From Magnetovibrio sp. (lineage in GTDB: Bacteria > Pseudomonadota > Alphaproteobacteria > Rhodospirillales > Magnetovibrionaceae), in NCBI GenBank assembly GCA_016763895.1, contig JAESSV010000212.1, positions 1 through 10,009 of the forward strand: a stretch of DNA of 10,009 nucleotides. Direction: 5' to 3'. A program made the translations under genes and the position numbers. Below the pieces are notes generated by a model. The model saw only the letters and a list, made by a program, of their open reading frames with translations. It had not been told where the DNA came from and searched no databases. This document shows, one piece after another, positions 1-7,282 of the stretch. Numbering within the stretch: the stretch's first letter is position 1; each line of letters starts with the position of its first letter.

Positions 1-299
1 GAAATCATCACGCCAAAATCGGCGCGCAAGGACGGTGTTAACATGGCTACGGCTGGCGTGGGCACCGGCCCCACCAACACCACATCCATGCCGCAAGACA
101 AAAACCCAGACGTCAGCGCATTTTCCAACATATAGCCCGACAACCGCGTGTCTTTGCCAATCACCACCCGATGTCGATGATTGCCACGGGTGAAATGCAA
201 AGCCGCAGCCTGGCCCACCTGCATCGCCGTCATCGATGTCATTGGGTGTACATTCGCTTTGCCACGAATACCATCGGTTCCAAAAAACTTACGCGTCAT
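1..299 (-). CDS. glmM: Phosphoglucosamine mutase, N-terminal part (cut by window edge)
   Basis: GlmM converts glucosamine-6-phosphate to glucosamine-1-phosphate in the cytoplasm, a step towards UDP-GlcNAc for peptidoglycan and lipid A. Translating the minus strand from the ATG at 299 gives 99 complete codons. They begin [17 protein letters not shown], the family's N-terminal signature, and continue with [18 protein letters not shown] and [12 protein letters not shown]. The last residues seen are GVMI plus the first two bases (TC) of a Ser codon, which fits the catalytic ISASHN loop falling just outside the window. A short AAGG lies 9-12 bases before the start as a possible ribosome site. The gene follows ymdB on the same strand after a 126-bp gap, so it may have its own promoter. 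The family call is firm; only the 3' part is unseen. Confidence 0.95.
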   Translation of the reverse strand, partial: MTRKFFGTDGIRGKANVHPMTSMTAMQVGQAAALHFTRGNHRHRVVIGKDTRLSGYMLENALTSGFLSCGMDVVLVGPVPTPAVAMLTPSLRADFGVMI

Positions 300-425
300 G
301 ATGCATTGACCTTAAAATTCAAAAAGAGTTCACCTCTCTTGTAAATCAATCTGCCTTAAAGGGGAGTAAATTTTGGTTACGGTGCGTTTCAAGAGCAAAA
401 CAAACAAACGTAAAGACTGTGACAT

Positions 426-1235
426 CTAGGGCAAGACTTCAATCAAGCGGCCGCCAACCCAGACCGGGCTCACGGTTTTGGCAAGGCCTGTGGTGTCGTC
501 GCTTTCGACGTATACGGCGCACAATGTGCCTTCGCCGCAAGCTGGAGCCAGGCGTTCGCCGCGCATTTTTGACAAGAAACGACCAATCGCCGGGCCTTTG
601 GTCATGCCGATCACAGAATCGTAATCGCCACACATGCCAGCGTCCGTTTGATAGGCTGTGCCACGGGGCAATATTTGCGCATCGGCGGTGGGGATGTGGC
701 TGTGGGTGCCGACGATCATAGAAGCCTGACCGTCAAAGTGTTGACCCACGGCCATTTTTTCGCTGGTGGCTTCGGCGTGAATATCGATCAGGATAAAATC
801 TGTTTTTTGGCCCAGCTTTTTATTCAACAAAGCCCGTTGAATCCCCGCAAAGGGATCGTCCAAAGGATCCATGAACAAGCGGCCCATGGCTTGAATGACA
901 CATACTTTTTGTCCATTTTTGGCGGTATAAATTCCAACACCTTGTCCGGGTGTGCCTTCGGGGTAATTCACAGGCCGCAACAAACGCGGTTCGGTTTGGA
1001 TGTAATCGACAATTTCGCGTTGATCCCAGGCATGATTTCCGGTGGTGATCACGTCCACACCCAAATCAAAGAAGGATTCGCAAATGGCCGCTGTAATACC
1101 AAATCCGTGGGCGGAATTTTCGCCGTTAACCACCACAAAATCCAAATCGAGTTCGTCTTGAAGCCGCGGCAAATGGTCCGCCACGGCCGTGCGTCCGGAC
1201 TTGCCCAATACATCGCCAATATAAAGTACCTTCAT
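426..1235 (-). CDS. ymdB: YmdB-family metallophosphoesterase (TIGR00282 type)
   Basis: This 269-residue cytoplasmic protein belongs to the YmdB family of calcineurin-like phosphoesterases. Characterised members hydrolyse 2',3'-cyclic nucleotides and influence RNA turnover and development. The metal-site motifs appear in the expected order: GD at 7-8 in MKVLYIGDVLGKSGR, NGEN at 37-40, GNH at 66-68, H153 in DIHAEATSEK, and H178/H180 in GTHSHIPTAD, followed by TDAGMCGDYDSVIG. The length matches the family. Its ATG overlaps the fau stop codon in an ATGA, which implies translational coupling. There is no gap or frameshift. The physiological substrate in this organism cannot be read from sequence. 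Confidence 0.93.
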   Translation of the reverse strand: MKVLYIGDVLGKSGRTAVADHLPRLQDELDLDFVVVNGENSAHGFGITAAICESFFDLGVDVITTGNHAWDQREIVDYIQTEPRLLRPVNYPEGTPGQGVGIYTAKNGQKVCVIQAMGRLFMDPLDDPFAGIQRALLNKKLGQKTDFILIDIHAEATSEKMAVGQHFDGQASMIVGTHSHIPTADAQILPRGTAYQTDAGMCGDYDSVIGMTKGPAIGRFLSKMRGERLAPACGEGTLCAVYVESDDTTGLAKTVSPVWVGGRLIEVLP

Positions 1236-1843
1236 GTGATTTTAAGCGCCTGTTTTTCCGTAATGATCCAATCGACGGGTTCGTCATAGTCGTCGACGGG
1301 CAAGTCGTCAACTTCTTGAGCCGCATAAGCCACACCGATAGCAGTGACGTCCCCGGTTTTGCGCAACAATTGAAGCGTTCGGTCGTAATATCCGCCGCCC
1401 CAACCCAAACGATAGCCCCGCTTGTCAAAAGCCAACAAAGGCACCAACACCACATCGGGGCGCAACAACGGAGCTTGGACCAAAGGATGAAACGTACCAT
1501 AGGGGCCTTCTTCTAAGCTTTCCCCCGAAGCCCACGCCCGAAAGCGCAACGGACGATTTTTTGCCACCACTTCCGGTAACGCTTGCAACACACCGATGCG
1601 GTCCAAGGCAACCATGGCAGGACGCACATCCATTTCATCGCTCATGGGCCAATATCCCGCCAAGATCGCCTCTAATCCTGCATAAGGTTTTGAAACTTCG
1701 CTCCATGTTTCGAGCAAGTTTTGAAAAAAGCTTCGCGTGCCATCATCACCCAAAACCTGAACCGCCTCGGCCCGTTTTCGAATGGCTTGTTTGCGAAAGC
1801 AAGATTTGGTGAAATCAATGGACATATGAGGGTAAGAGCTCAT
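1232..1843 (-). CDS. fau: 5-formyltetrahydrofolate cyclo-ligase
   Basis: This enzyme (also ygfA or MTHFS) uses ATP to convert 5-formyl-THF to 5,10-methenyl-THF, returning an inactive folate to the one-carbon pool. The product has 203 residues. It shows the N-terminal basic helix FRKQAIRKRAEA, the central EEGPYGTFHPL segment, the catalytic stretch DVVLVPLLAFDKRGYRLGWGGGYYDRTL and the C-terminal WIITEKQALKI, all typical of the family. The ATG at 1843 gives the longest frame; an in-frame ATG six codons later (MSIDFTKS) is an equal alternative, as neither has a clear ribosome site. The gene lies just downstream of the 6S RNA, an arrangement known from many proteobacteria, and its end overlaps ymdB. 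A degenerate 17-20 bp repeat fills the leader. Confidence 0.93.
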   Translation of the reverse strand: MSSYPHMSIDFTKSCFRKQAIRKRAEAVQVLGDDGTRSFFQNLLETWSEVSKPYAGLEAILAGYWPMSDEMDVRPAMVALDRIGVLQALPEVVAKNRPLRFRAWASGESLEEGPYGTFHPLVQAPLLRPDVVLVPLLAFDKRGYRLGWGGGYYDRTLQLLRKTGDVTAIGVAYAAQEVDDLPVDDYDEPVDWIITEKQALKIT

Positions 1844-1844
1844 T

Positions 1845-1921
1845 TAAAAAGAAAGGATATAAGGTCAAAAAAAGATATTCGGTCAAAGATAAAGGAATAC
1901 GGTTAAAAAATATCCACGGTA
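1845..1921. repeat. Degenerate 17-20 bp tandem repeat between 6S RNA and fau
   Basis: On the plus strand about four imperfect units can be seen, each an A-rich run, then GATAT/GAATA/TATCC-like bases, then CGGT(C/T)A or AGGTCA. The GGT cores begin at 1863, 1881, 1901 and 1918, giving spacings of 18, 20 and 17. The array is AT-rich and fills almost the whole gap between the 6S 3' end and the fau start codon. It could be a slippage product, a protein-binding array or simply decayed sequence; I cannot tell which. Confidence 0.55.
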
Positions 1922-2097
1922 AAAAGAAAAGTTGGACGGCGCCACTTCGACCGTGGGCCTTTGCAATCCTCTGTGGCCTGCTGGTGCAGGTGGGCACCGT
2001 GATATCGAACCCACGAGTTCGACAGGGACAGTTCCCGAGAAAGTCTTATAGCCCCAGGGAATGTCGATACCTTCACGAGTCGCGCAGACACCGTCCG
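1921..2097 (-). ncRNA. ssrS: 6S RNA
   Basis: 6S RNA binds sigma70-RNA polymerase by mimicking an open promoter and damps transcription in stationary phase. The call rests on position, directly between zapA and fau, which is the classical ssrS locus, and on structure. Read on the minus strand, GGACGGUGUC (2096-2087) pairs over ten bases with GGCGCCGUCC (1943-1934), counting G-U pairs, and closes a long rod. Near the middle UCGAAC and GUUCGA form a perfect 6-bp apical hairpin. The rod contains a GGGAACUGUCCCU stretch and UUCCCUGGGGC on the opposing arm. A U-rich run (UUUUCUUUUU) follows the closing stem, as in an intrinsic terminator. No convincing reading frame occupies the interval. The 5' end could lie a few bases either side; a GATAAT at 2103-2098 is a possible -10 box. 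Confidence 0.85.
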
Positions 2098-2106
2098 ATT
2101 ATCAGT

Positions 2107-2457
2107 TTAAGACGCTTCAACGCGTTCCGCAATACTTTCTATGTGAGACGCTAAAGTTTCCAGCCGTTCAATCAATCGATCTTCGTCAAGACCAGAGGCG
2201 ACGGGACCAATATCGGGTTGCACTTGGGCCAATTGCTTAAGCTGAACGTTTTCGATTTTGGCGTCTTGAATTTCATCTGCCATCAACAATCCAGCCATGG
2301 CCAACAAGCGGGCTTCGCCGGCTTGACCGATGGCCCCGACCAATTCGCTAACTTTGGCATCCAAAACTGCGGCCAAGGCATTGATGTGTTTTTCTTCACC
2401 GTCCGCGCACGCGACTTCGTAGGTGTGATTGTTAACGGAAATGGATACCCGGGCCAT
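2107..2457 (-). CDS. zapA: Cell division protein ZapA
   Basis: ZapA is a small cytoplasmic FtsZ-associated protein that bundles protofilaments and stabilises the Z-ring. The 116-residue product starts MARVSISVNNHTYEVACADG, the beta-rich ZapA head, and continues HINALAAVLDAKVSELVGAIG and ARLLAMAGLLMADEIQDAK into the helical, coiled-coil dimerisation stalk, with a charged tail predicted from about residue 63. Length is normal for alphaproteobacteria. The ATG follows the stop of the zauP-like gene after 2 bp, with a GAAGGGC stretch upstream as a ribosome site, so the two are co-translated. The 6S RNA begins about 10 bases after its stop codon. Confidence 0.92.
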   Translation of the reverse strand: MARVSISVNNHTYEVACADGEEKHINALAAVLDAKVSELVGAIGQAGEARLLAMAGLLMADEIQDAKIENVQLKQLAQVQPDIGPVASGLDEDRLIERLETLASHIESIAERVEAS

Positions 2458-2459
2458 GA

Positions 2460-2750
2460 CTAAACTTGCCCTTCGGTTGGCGCGGTGGCTTGGACGTTCA
2501 TGTGGTCTTTAAGTTTCACAATGGTCGCATCCAAACGGTGTGAGGTTTGCCCAACAATGCTTTTGAGTTCGACATTTTCGCTTTGCAGGCGGCTGATTTC
2601 ATCGGCTAAACCTACCTCTAGTCCTGTGGCAGAAGAGCTTTGTTTGTCGAGGCTAGATTCCAATTGGACAATGGCATTCGCAAGACGCAGTTCGGCTGCT
2701 TCTAGGCGTTTTTCAAAATCGTTACCGTGATCGTTACCTTGGCCGGGCAT
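2460..2750 (-). CDS. ZauP-like (DUF4164-type) coiled-coil protein upstream of ZapA
   Basis: This is a 96-residue, highly charged, all-helical protein. After a polar N-terminus (MPGQGNDHGND) it carries heptad-like segments such as FEKRLEAAELRLANAIVQLE and ADEISRLQSENVELKSIVGQ, consistent with a continuous coiled coil. In Caulobacter a coiled-coil protein encoded just before zapA (ZauP) binds ZapA and focuses the Z-ring. Position and character suggest the same role here, but the sequence link is weak for such proteins. The frame also permits a GTG start at 2762. I prefer the ATG at 2750 because GGGGA sits five bases before it. It forms an operon with zapA and has a good promoter upstream. Confidence 0.75.
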   Translation of the reverse strand: MPGQGNDHGNDFEKRLEAAELRLANAIVQLESSLDKQSSSATGLEVGLADEISRLQSENVELKSIVGQTSHRLDATIVKLKDHMNVQATAPTEGQV

Positions 2751-2787
2751 CTTTTTCCCCACTCCCGAGAGACCTCATTTGGTCGAG

Positions 2788-2816
2788 ACCATAGGGCCGG
2801 AACTTGGAACCGTCAA
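2788..2816 (-). promoter_or_regulatory. Sigma70-type promoter for the zauP-like/zapA operon
   Basis: On the minus strand, TTGACG (2816-2811) is followed after exactly 17 bases by TATGGT (2793-2788). Transcription would start near 2781 and leave a leader of about 30 bases before the ATG at 2750. This is the best promoter match in the left arm and points the right way; it is a prediction from consensus only. Confidence 0.6.
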
Positions 2817-2940
2817 CCACAACAGTTACTTACCTTGAAAACTTAAGACAAAGCATTGATTCCCCGCTCAAACAGGTCGTATATATCTTATACAAGAATT
2901 CTCTTTACACACCCTTTCAGTAGACCCCATGTATATAGTG

Positions 2941-2968
2941 TTTACAACGCATTAGAGGGCTTTATATC
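2941..2968 (+). promoter_or_regulatory. Candidate gapA promoter
   Basis: TTTACA (2941-2946) is followed after 16 bases by TATATC (2963-2968). This would start transcription near 2975 and leave a leader of roughly 125 bases containing a stem-loop. The spacing is slightly short, and a TATAAT at 3073-3078 with no matching -35 box is a weaker alternative much nearer the gene. Confidence 0.35.
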
Positions 2969-3013
2969 GCTATAGCTACCCATTCGGGTTGGGTCGCCAC
3001 AGCCCGCCGGGGT

Positions 3014-3031
3014 GTTAGCGATTTAGCTAAC
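3014..3031 (+). promoter_or_regulatory. Stem-loop in the gapA leader
   Basis: GTTAGC, a six-base loop GATTTA and GCTAAC form a perfect inverted repeat 71 bases before the gapA start codon. It has no T-run suited to termination. It could be an operator half-site pair or an mRNA-stabilising hairpin; the sequence does not decide. Confidence 0.35.
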
Positions 3032-3080
3032 TTTATGTTAGAAAATGGGCAATATACAATTCAATCCATACATATAATAA

Positions 3081-4106
<1,026 letters not shown>

Positions 4107-4144
4107 GGGCAGCTAACTAAAGCTAGCTCCACACATATACGATT

Positions 4145-4176
4145 AAAGGGCGGTCCTAACGGATCGCCCTTTTTTT
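4145..4176 (+). terminator. Rho-independent terminator of gapA
   Basis: AAAGGGCGGTCC (4145-4156), a TAAC loop and GGATCGCCCTTT (4161-4172) pair along the whole stem with one G-U pair, and the T-run extends to 4176. It begins 39 bases after the gapA stop. This is the clearest terminator in the window. Confidence 0.92.
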
Positions 4177-4219
4177 GCGTCCTGTTCATCTATGGCAAGA
4201 ACGATGTGAGAATAGTTAA

Positions 4220-4246
4220 GTAAACTGCCACCGTAATTCCCCCATT
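4220..4246 (-). repeat. Left inverted repeat bounding the accessory gene
   Basis: Read on the minus strand this is AATGGGGGAATTACGG followed by TGGCAGTTTAC. It matches, in opposite orientation, the sequence at 5327-5353 apart from two 3-base indels and one substitution. The core TTACGGTG(G/A)CA followed by GTTTAC resembles repeats I recall near Y1 (IS200-like/RAYT) transposase genes; that link is from memory and unverified. No transposase gene is present between the copies. Confidence 0.6.
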
Positions 4247-4290
4247 TATTCCCCCTAGCGCAAGCCGAGCACCCCTAGAATTAATAGGCT

Positions 4291-4320
4291 TTGACAGGTG
4301 ATTACAATCTGAATTAGTAT
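4291..4320 (+). promoter_or_regulatory. Promoter of the zinc-ribbon/FxLYD-like gene
   Basis: A perfect TTGACA (4291-4296) is separated by 18 bases from TAGTAT (4315-4320). Transcription would begin near 4327, leaving a leader of nearly 60 bases. It lies inside the inverted-repeat pair, so the gene appears to carry its own promoter. Confidence 0.5.
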
Positions 4321-4383
4321 TATTTTCTTGTTCCACACGCTTAATTAGGCAACGGAAATAGTGCTAAGCTCTGGGGTGAAATA

Positions 4384-5328
4384 ATGGCTAGTCTTGAAAA
4401 CTGTCCTACGTGTAGCAATCCAACTTCAGAGAATGCTAATGTTTGCCCCTCTTGTGGTGAGCCGCTTGCTGTTGGATGGGCAGGTGTAATCAGGGAACAG
4501 AATGAAAAAACCGCAAAAGAGGAAGCTCCATGGCTTCCTTCCAAGGCTGTGGTTCCGAAAAAAAATAAACGAAAATTGTGGCTACGACCAACCGCGCTAA
4601 TTATTGTTGTCATTGTAGCTATCATAATGGGGCTAGGACAACAAGAAGACATAAGTATAGCTGAAAGACAGAACCGAACGCAGGAACTTGAAACGCAAGT
4701 CGCCTCTGTCCCAGCTTCTAATTTTCAAAAAAACATCAAATTGTACTCTGAGCTCGCTAAACTTAATCCTGATAATTCTCGATACGTTAGTAAGTTAGCA
4801 TATTATAAAAACAAGCTAAAAATAGCCGTAAAAATTGCAAGTATAAAGAAATTGGAAGAGCGCAAGCTCCACCTAGCGGACCTCCGAAAAAATAACCCTA
4901 TTGCCTATTTAGCTGAGATAGAATCTAGCCCTGACTACATGTCAGAACTTAAAAATCTTCGTCCAAAAGCTTATGAAGCAAAAATTGTAGAATTAAAGAT
5001 ATTAGTTCGTCAAAAGGCGATGGCAGGAAGCGAGCTTGAGTTACTCGACTGGTCTTGGGGACAGGAGAGTGGTTTTGCAATCGTAAATGGGCAGGTGAAA
5101 AATATTTCAGGAAGGTCGTTAAAAAATGTAACGGGTGTCGTTACCTTCCAGGATGCTACTGGAGAGTTCATTACCTCAAGCAGTGCCTTAATTGAATATA
5201 ATCCAATTCTATCAGGACAAACCTCACCTTTTAAGGTGATGAAAACTTGGAATCCCGCGATGAAAAGCGGATCAATCGAATTCAAATATCTAATGGGCGG
5301 AAGCCTCAAGGTCTATAAATCAGAATAA
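4384..5328 (+). CDS. Zinc-ribbon, membrane-anchored protein with FxLYD-like C-terminal domain
   Basis: The 314-residue protein has no assigned function. Residues 7-25 form a short zinc ribbon with two CxxC knuckles (CPTC, CPSCG). A Lys-rich linker (58-68) leads into one hydrophobic segment, PTALIIVVIVAIIMGLG (69-85). By the positive-inside rule the ribbon should be cytoplasmic and the rest periplasmic. Residues about 90-212 are Lys/Glu-rich and probably helical. The last 100 residues (LELLDWSWGQ, VNGQVKNISGRSLKNVTGVV, SGQTSPFKV) resemble FxLYD or related immunoglobulin-like domains that report or bind at the envelope. GGGGTGA at 4373-4379 is the ribosome site. Its codons are much richer in A/T than the neighbours', it is flanked by inverted repeats, and it stands alone between core genes, so acquisition by transfer is likely. 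Confidence 0.8.
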   Translation: MASLENCPTCSNPTSENANVCPSCGEPLAVGWAGVIREQNEKTAKEEAPWLPSKAVVPKKNKRKLWLRPTALIIVVIVAIIMGLGQQEDISIAERQNRTQELETQVASVPASNFQKNIKLYSELAKLNPDNSRYVSKLAYYKNKLKIAVKIASIKKLEERKLHLADLRKNNPIAYLAEIESSPDYMSELKNLRPKAYEAKIVELKILVRQKAMAGSELELLDWSWGQESGFAIVNGQVKNISGRSLKNVTGVVTFQDATGEFITSSSALIEYNPILSGQTSPFKVMKTWNPAMKSGSIEFKYLMGGSLKVYKSE

Positions 5329-5353
5329 TGGGGTTACGGTGACAGGAGTTTAC
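5327..5353 (+). repeat. Right inverted repeat bounding the accessory gene
   Basis: AATGGGGTTACGGTGACA (5327-5344), a 3-base insert and GTTTAC (5348-5353) mirror the copy at 4220-4246. It overlaps the last two bases of the preceding stop codon. A second TTACGGTG-CA starts at 5351, so this end carries a short direct duplication that the left end lacks. Confidence 0.6.
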
Positions 5354-5502
5354 GGTGCAGTCCACTAAACTCTGAAAATGCATCGGCCCGTCTCATGCAA
5401 TCCGCTTGTGTTGTATCTTGGGCTGTTTTTATGGGGGTGAGCGATAGCAAAAAGACTGCTGGTTTGGACCTGTTCATGTGTTTGATGAAAGTGAGCTAGC
5501 AA
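5354..5502. other. Gene-free stretch with one weak small frame
   Basis: I recognise nothing here. A 34-codon plus-strand frame (5395-5499, starting MQSACVVSWAVFMGVSDSKK) has no good ribosome site and no familiar sequence. It is more likely chance or a remnant than a gene. Confidence 0.3.
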
Positions 5503-5607
5503 ATGGAATATCTTTATATTTTATTTTGGGCGGTTGCGTTTGGAACCTTGTGTGCTTTTATTGCTCATAGTCGTGGACGAAGTTCATCTAATTGGCCGTT
5601 GCTCTGA
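5503..5607 (+). pseudogene. Remnant of a small membrane protein with an SxGRSS..W motif
   Basis: The frame encodes 34 residues: a hydrophobic segment (about residues 4-21, YILFWAVAFGTLCAF) followed by IAHSRGRSSSNW and a stop. Many bacterial small membrane proteins have this layout, one helix then a K/R-GRS-x-x-W turn, but then continue into a second hydrophobic helix (often LLGLLLGP-like). Here that helix is missing and the frame ends at once, so I read it as the truncated 5' end of such a gene. The ribosome site is poor. It could instead be a genuine single-pass microprotein. Confidence 0.45.
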
Positions 5608-5730
5608 ATATAGTTCCTCCTGATGCGCGTGCACTTGCCTTGACCAAGGTTGCTAAATGCCAAGCTGAAGCAGGTAACCTAGAAAATATTTTTGTGGCTG
5701 TGCAGGATATTGTTATCAATGGTTTTTACG
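5592..5730 (+). pseudogene. Fragment of an AQAEAG-type helical repeat protein
   Basis: In a second frame overlapping the end of the previous remnant, the reading LNIVPPDARALALTKVAKCQ followed by AEAGNLENIFVAVQDI looks like one unit of the helical repeats (ALxxIAxAQAEAGDIxxAL) found in tandem in many alphaproteobacterial proteins. Only about one unit remains. The frame stays open to 5936, but the later part (YVQTRIPKRTLLGPTSYPP onward) is not repeat-like and includes a DNA tandem repeat. The frame opens only with a TTG and lacks a ribosome site. I infer a decayed or recombined gene end. Confidence 0.4.
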
Positions 5731-5838
5731 TTCAGACCCGCATACCAAAACGGACTTTATTAGGGCCGACCAGTTACCCCCCTCGACAAATAGCCGTAAG
5801 TGCTCCGTCACCTAGCCTCCGCTATACAGTCAGACGAA

Positions 5839-5884
5839 GGTATCAAACCACAGGTATCAAATCTCTGGTATCAAATCTCTGGCA
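5839..5884. repeat. 14-bp tandem repeat upstream of thiE
   Basis: Three units of 14 bp begin at 5839, 5853 and 5867, followed by a short partial at 5881. The second and third are identical (GGTATCAAATCTCT) and the first differs only at its end (GGTATCAAACCACA). The array ends 54 bases before the thiE start. Copy number could vary by slippage. Confidence 0.75.
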
Positions 5885-5938
5885 ACACCGTGATTTAGAA
5901 AGTGTTTATTTTCTTTTTATCTATGCTAAAAGATAGCC

Positions 5939-6571
5939 ATGACTTGCCAGATTTACCTTATCACTCCGCCCGCTTTTGATTTAGAAACCTTTCATCCGAT
6001 TTTGATGGAAGCCCTGGATACGGGGCTTGTGGCGTGTTTGCAGTTGCGGTTGAAAACTGCCGATGGCTCCCCTGCCCCTCAAGACTTGGTGCGCAAGGCG
6101 GCGGGAGTCTTGATGAAGGATGTTCAAGACCGCGATGTGGCTTTTATTATAAATGATGATGCCGAGCTTGCAGCGGAACTTGGCGCCGATGGGGTTCATG
6201 TGGGGCAAGGGGATGTTTCCGCCAAAGAGGCTCGTGCCAGAGTGGGCAAGGATGCCATTGTCGGCGTGACCTGTCATGATTCTCGGCATTTGGCGGTTGA
6301 GGCGGCTGAGGCTGGGGCGGACTATGTGGCGTTTGGGGCTTTTTTTCCGACCTCGACCAAAGCCACCACGACCACGCCTGATCCTGAAATCATAGAAATC
6401 TGGACCTCGATCACCAATGTGCCATGTGTGGCCATTGGCGGCATCAACGCCAGCAATGCATCGACTTTAATTGAGGCCGGGGCTGATTTTATCGCCGTTG
6501 TGTCCGCCGTTTGGGACCACCCGGATGGGCCCGCCAAAGCTCTTCAAGAGCTGAAAGCTTTGCTCGACTAA
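5939..6571 (+). CDS. thiE: Thiamine-phosphate synthase
   Basis: ThiE joins HMP pyrophosphate and thiazole phosphate carboxylate to give thiamine phosphate in the cytoplasm. The 210-residue TIM-barrel protein shows QLRLK (35-39), the pyrophosphate/Mg site FIINDDAELA (69-78), GADGVHVGQGD (82-92), GVTCHDS (109-115), FGAFFPTSTK (132-141) and the phosphate-binding PCVAIGGIN and IAVVSAVW near the C-terminus. Length is normal. The ATG is the first in frame; its ribosome site is weak (AAAAGATAG). In relatives thiE often stands near fba. Here the gene before it is a remnant region, and a terminator follows. Confidence 0.93.
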   Translation: MTCQIYLITPPAFDLETFHPILMEALDTGLVACLQLRLKTADGSPAPQDLVRKAAGVLMKDVQDRDVAFIINDDAELAAELGADGVHVGQGDVSAKEARARVGKDAIVGVTCHDSRHLAVEAAEAGADYVAFGAFFPTSTKATTTTPDPEIIEIWTSITNVPCVAIGGINASNASTLIEAGADFIAVVSAVWDHPDGPAKALQELKALLD

Positions 6572-6619
6572 CTAAGGCGTTGCCTCAAACGCGGCTGAGT
6601 GTTAGTTTCCGCGCCAATC

Positions 6620-6646
6620 AAGGGGTTTATCCCCTTTTGTATTTTT
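6620..6646 (+). terminator. Rho-independent terminator of thiE
   Basis: AAGGGG (6620-6625), loop TTTAT and CCCCTT (6631-6636) form a perfect six-bp stem followed by TTGTATTTTT. It lies about 50 bases after the thiE stop and about 25 before the efp start, so it separates the two transcripts at least in part. Confidence 0.7.
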
Positions 6647-6669
6647 GCTCCTTTAAACGGTGAAGTTTC

Positions 6670-7239
6670 ATGAAAATCAATGGCAATACCATCCGCCCAG
6701 GCATGGTTATCGAACACCAAGATCGCCTTTGGCGCGCGGTCAAAACCCAACACACCCAGCCGGGAAAAGGCGGTGCGTATCTTCAGGTCGAACTGAAAGA
6801 CCTGCAATCTGGAACCAAGCTGAACCAACGTTTTCGCGCGTCTGAAAGTGTTGAACGTGCGATTTTGGAACAAAACGATTACACATATCTGTATTCCGAT
6901 GGCGAAATGTTCACGTTTATGCACGTCGAAACCTATGAACAAATTGAACTCAGCGCCGAAGCCATTGGCGAAGATCAAGTTCTGTTCTTGCAAGAAAACA
7001 TGAAAATCGTTGTGGAAAGCCACGATGATACTCCGTTGGGCGTTCAATTGCCCAACACGGTCATTTTGGAAGTCACCGAGGCTGATGCTGTGATCAAAGG
7101 CCAAACCGCGTCTTCAAGTTACAAGCCTGCGCTGCTGGAAAATGGTCTTAAAACCCAAGTCCCCCCATTTATTGCCGCCGGAACACGCATTGTTGTGAAC
7201 ACCGAAGACGGCAGCTATGTCGAACGCGCAAAAGACTAA
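6670..7239 (+). CDS. efp: Translation elongation factor P
   Basis: EF-P binds ribosomes stalled at polyproline stretches and speeds peptide-bond formation. The 189-residue product is full length: an N-terminal KOW-like domain (MKINGNTIRPGMVIEHQDRL), the tip loop QPGKGGAY with K33 at the place of the lysine that EpmA/EpmB beta-lysylate in E. coli, a central OB domain (residues about 66-128) and the C-terminal OB domain ending GTRIVVNTEDGSYVERAKD. GGTGAAG lies just before the ATG as ribosome site. suhB follows after 43 bases, so the two may be co-transcribed. The OmpA-type protein further downstream has several prolines, but no PPP run that would specially demand EF-P. Confidence 0.96.
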   Translation: MKINGNTIRPGMVIEHQDRLWRAVKTQHTQPGKGGAYLQVELKDLQSGTKLNQRFRASESVERAILEQNDYTYLYSDGEMFTFMHVETYEQIELSAEAIGEDQVLFLQENMKIVVESHDDTPLGVQLPNTVILEVTEADAVIKGQTASSSYKPALLENGLKTQVPPFIAAGTRIVVNTEDGSYVERAKD

Positions 7240-7282
7240 ACAAATCCCAATACGACCCTAAACTCTTTAAGGATAACGATCC

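Noticed and set aside
322..343. Possible terminator between ymdB and glmM (AAGAG...CTCTTTTT on the minus strand)
   Set aside because: Only five weak base pairs with a loop of seven; too unstable to call.
648..1289. Long plus-strand frame of 213 codons opposite ymdB
   Set aside because: It is the antisense shadow of a gene with clear family motifs; its product shows no recognisable domain.
5731..5936. C-terminal part of the open frame running to the base before thiE
   Set aside because: It crosses a DNA tandem repeat, has no recognisable protein pattern and lacks a start of its own.
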